Assembly: GCA_937925525.1 (NCBI GenBank)
Contig: CALALS010000110.1
Coordinates: 1-8,671 of the forward strand
Reading direction: 5' to 3'
Source: an uncultured Flavobacteriales bacterium
GTDB lineage: Bacteria > Bacteroidota > Bacteroidia > Flavobacteriales_E > Vicingaceae
DNA: 8,671 nucleotides
Below, piece by piece: positions 7,558 to 8,671 of this stretch. Position 1 is the first letter of the stretch; each line of letters begins with the position of its first letter. A model generated the notes under the pieces. That model did no database searches. It saw nothing but the letters and a program-made list of their open reading frames with translations, and was not told the origin of the DNA. A program made the position numbers and the translations under genes.

Positions 7558-8411
7558 AAAACCATTTTGCTTATTGGTACTATTAAAATTCCTTCTGCTC
7601 CGGCAGATTTTAGCTCATCAATCACATTCCAAAATTTATCTTCATCAATAACTGAATGTAATGAACTCCAGCCCTTTTCAGCTAGCGGTAAAACTGTTGG
7701 GCTTTTTAGTACGGGCAGTATTGCGCTCACTTTTTCTATTTTATCATTTGGCACATTCATAAGAATGTATTTAGAGTTTTTTGCTCGTAAAACAGCTTGT
7801 ATTCTAAACAATAACTTTTCTAAAATTTGAAGTTTTTGACTATTTAGCTTGCTAGACTTTGCCAATACAGCTTCTGACTGAAGAATAACCTGGCTTTCTT
7901 TCAACCCATTTTTAAATAGAGTACTCCCACTACTAACAATGTCACAAATTGCATCTGCTAAACCAATGTTAGGAGCAATTTCAACCGAACCGGAAATAAC
8001 GTGAATTTCAGATTGATTATTATTTTTGGATAATTACGACTGTAATGCGTTTGGATAGGAACTGGCAATTTTTTTATCCTGAAAATAGGAAACATCTGTA
8101 ACCTCTATATCCTTAGGTATTGCCAAGGAAACTCTACACTTTGAAAACCCGAGTTTTTGAACTATTTCAACTTTCTTTTGAGTTTCAAAAAGTAAATTCT
8201 CTCCTATTATTGCGATATCAGCAACTCCATCTTCAAGGTATTGAGGAATATCTGAATTACGAAGAAATAAAATCTCCAACGGAAAATTAGGCACATCAAC
8301 TTTTAATTGGTCTTTACCATTCTCAATCAGAATTCCGCAGTCTTTTAAAAGTTTAAGCGATTCTTCATTTAGTCTTCCGCTTTTTTGAATGGCTATTTTT
8401 AGTTTACTCAT
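7554..8411 (-). pseudogene. hisG: ATP phosphoribosyltransferase (long form) interrupted by one in-frame TAA
   Basis: The first, feedback-controlled step of the pathway: ATP + PRPP to phosphoribosyl-ATP. The frame spans 286 codons and is continuous except for TAA at codon 126. Before it lie the expected N-terminal motifs LKIAIQKSGRLNEES (4-18), DIAIIGENLL (65-74) and IASSYPNALQS (115-125). After it, still in frame, follow ISGSVEIAPNIGLADAICD (139-157) and VSSGSTL (159-165), which form the PRPP-binding loop. A C-terminal ACT-like regulatory domain (about 215-285) follows, ending VPISKMVL, which identifies the long, HisZ-independent form. The translated front fragment (125 residues) lacks the PRPP loop and should be inactive. 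The rear fragment has only a TTG at codon 170 (7904) as a possible start. In homologues the stop position is Tyr (SYP..L..YL), so a single TAT/TAC to TAA change explains it. I call it broken as written; sequence error or read-through remain possible. Confidence 0.85.
8034..8036 (-). other. hisG: Premature TAA inside hisG (codon 126)
   Basis: Minus-strand context is GCA TTA CAG TCG TAA TTA TCC. The codon is in phase with both halves of hisG: the ATG at 8411 and the downstream TTG at 7904 are 507 bases, or 169 codons, apart. No frameshift is needed. The surrounding codons keep the family pattern, so only this triplet is abnormal. The context is not a recognised read-through signal. Confidence 0.92.
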
Positions 8412-8440
8412 GTTGTTTATTCAATTAGCCTGAGTAAACC
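8401..8440 (-). promoter_or_regulatory. Inverted repeat enclosing the hisG start codon
   Basis: GTTTACTCA (8439-8431) is perfectly complementary to TGAGTAAAC (8410-8402), with an added G-U pair at 8440/8401, giving about 10 bp around a 20-base loop. The right arm contains the T and G of the hisG ATG (8411-8409), so the hairpin would mask the start. The left arm can instead pair for 13 bp with the terminator 5' arm (8476-8464). The pairings are seen in the sequence; a regulatory role is inference. Confidence 0.4.
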
Positions 8441-8446
8441 ATCGGG

Positions 8447-8481
8447 AAATAAAAAACCCGACTGATTTACTCAGACGGGTT
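8447..8481 (-). terminator. his leader attenuator (intrinsic terminator)
   Basis: On the minus strand AACCCG (8481-8476) pairs with CGGGTT (8460-8455), and after a T-T mismatch CTGA (8474-8471) pairs with TCAG (8465-8462), around a GTAAA loop. Six T run from 8456 to 8451, the first two of them inside the stem, and after an A three more T follow. It lies between the leader peptide stop (8510) and the hisG start (8411), the position of a transcription attenuator. Confidence 0.85.
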
Positions 8482-8530
8482 AGTGATTATTTTGTTTTTA
8501 CAACGCATATCATTTCCTGCTCGCCTGAGT
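8469..8530 (-). promoter_or_regulatory. his antiterminator pairing
   Basis: ACTCAGGCG in the leader-peptide coding region (8530-8522, codons 15-17) can pair over 9 contiguous bases (one G-U) with CGTCTGAGT (8477-8469), the 5' arm of the terminator. The two structures are mutually exclusive. A ribosome stalled on His codons 7-10 would leave ACTCAGGCG free and favour this antiterminator. A ribosome reaching the stop at 8512-8510 would cover it and let the terminator form. This is the logic of amino-acid attenuation; the occupancy argument is inference from usual ribosome footprints. Confidence 0.7.
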
Positions 8531-8572
8531 GCAAGTATGAAAATGATGATGATGTTGTTTAATAACATTCAT
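8510..8572 (-). CDS. hisL: Histidine operon leader peptide
   Basis: A 20-codon reading frame starting at ATG (8572) and ending at TGA (8512-8510), with the peptide beginning MNVIKQHHHHFHTC. It has five His in 20 residues, four consecutive (codons 7-10) plus codon 12, all CAT. It lies about 100 bases upstream of hisG on the same strand and just before an intrinsic terminator, with a competing antiterminator sequence overlapping its 3' codons. The product itself has no expected function: translation speed through the His codons senses charged tRNA-His and decides between termination and read-through into the operon. No Shine-Dalgarno sequence is evident (upstream is TAACACAA), as expected for Bacteroidota. 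The peptide differs in sequence from the enterobacterial HisL, so the symbol is given by role and position. It is too short to be found by ordinary gene calling. Confidence 0.85.
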   Translation of the reverse strand: MNVIKQHHHHFHTCTQASRK

Positions 8573-8596
8573 TTGTGTTATTTGCTGTGCAAGTAT
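8529..8596 (+). repeat. Direct repeat GTGCAAGTAT, two copies
   Basis: The 10-base word GTGCAAGTAT occurs at 8529-8538 (inside the leader peptide gene) and at 8587-8596 (overlapping the proposed -7 box), start to start 58 bases. It may be a protein-binding site pair, a duplicated promoter-like element or chance. No known operator is recognised. Confidence 0.35.
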
Positions 8597-8620
8597 ATAC
8601 ATAATTTTTTAAATTCGCAT
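8590..8620 (-). promoter_or_regulatory. Probable his operon promoter
   Basis: TATACTTG (8597-8590) matches the Bacteroidota -7 consensus TAnnTTTG except for one base. Upstream, ATG (8620-8618), separated by 20 bases, takes the place of the -33 TTG with one mismatch. Transcription would start near 8584, about 12 bases before the leader peptide ATG. Both boxes are imperfect, so the call relies mainly on position and spacing. Confidence 0.4.
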
Positions 8621-8671
8621 ATGGTGAAAAATTATTTTTTTATATAAAAACTATTATATATTTATTTGATA

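Noticed and set aside
7554..7904. Rear part of hisG as an independent regulatory-domain protein
   Set aside because: It has only a TTG start, no initiation context, and begins after the PRPP loop in the middle of a conserved domain. It is in phase with the front part, so it is one interrupted gene.
8034..8036. General reassignment of TAA to Tyr
   Set aside because: TAA ends hisA, hisIE and the PAS gene at the proper family lengths, so the codon is a functional stop here.

Overview
The window is an AT-rich stretch with every supported gene on the minus strand. Several traits point to Bacteroidota, most likely the Flavobacteriales side. The histidine operon has the order hisG-D-C-B-H-A-F-IE with a bifunctional hisB and a fused hisIE. 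Purine-rich Shine-Dalgarno sequences are not evident before the start codons. One promoter carries a box matching the Bacteroidota -7 consensus TAnnTTTG. The species cannot be named from this sequence.

Layout, read in the direction of transcription (right to left). Positions 8411-8671 hold a his regulatory leader: a weak promoter, a 20-residue leader peptide with four consecutive His codons plus a fifth, an antiterminator pairing and an intrinsic terminator (attenuator). Positions 1529-8411 hold eight histidine biosynthesis genes, in which each start codon overlaps the end of the preceding gene by 4 to 8 bases. Together they encode the whole route from PRPP + ATP to histidine in one transcript. 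A weak hairpin at 1496-1508 may end the operon. Then come an SlyD-like FKBP peptidyl-prolyl isomerase with a His-rich tail (959-1462) and a good intrinsic terminator, a 66-residue conserved-looking basic protein of unknown function (658-858), and a stand-alone PAS-domain protein (108-548). Positions 1-107 hold no gene I can support.

The main anomaly is in hisG, the first and committed step. The reading frame is intact over 286 codons except for one in-frame TAA at codon 126, where the family normally has Tyr. The frame and all later motifs are preserved, so this is a very recent nonsense mutation, a sequence error, or a recoding event. TAA is used as a normal stop in hisA, hisIE and the PAS gene, so it is not generally reassigned.

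The second point of interest is the leader. Besides a textbook-like His-codon attenuator, it contains extra complementary copies of the same segment. These allow a 13-bp alternative pairing and a 10-bp hairpin covering the hisG start codon, which could couple transcription attenuation to hisG translation. I see no mobile elements, CRISPR arrays, tRNA or rRNA genes, and no wholly new multi-gene system.
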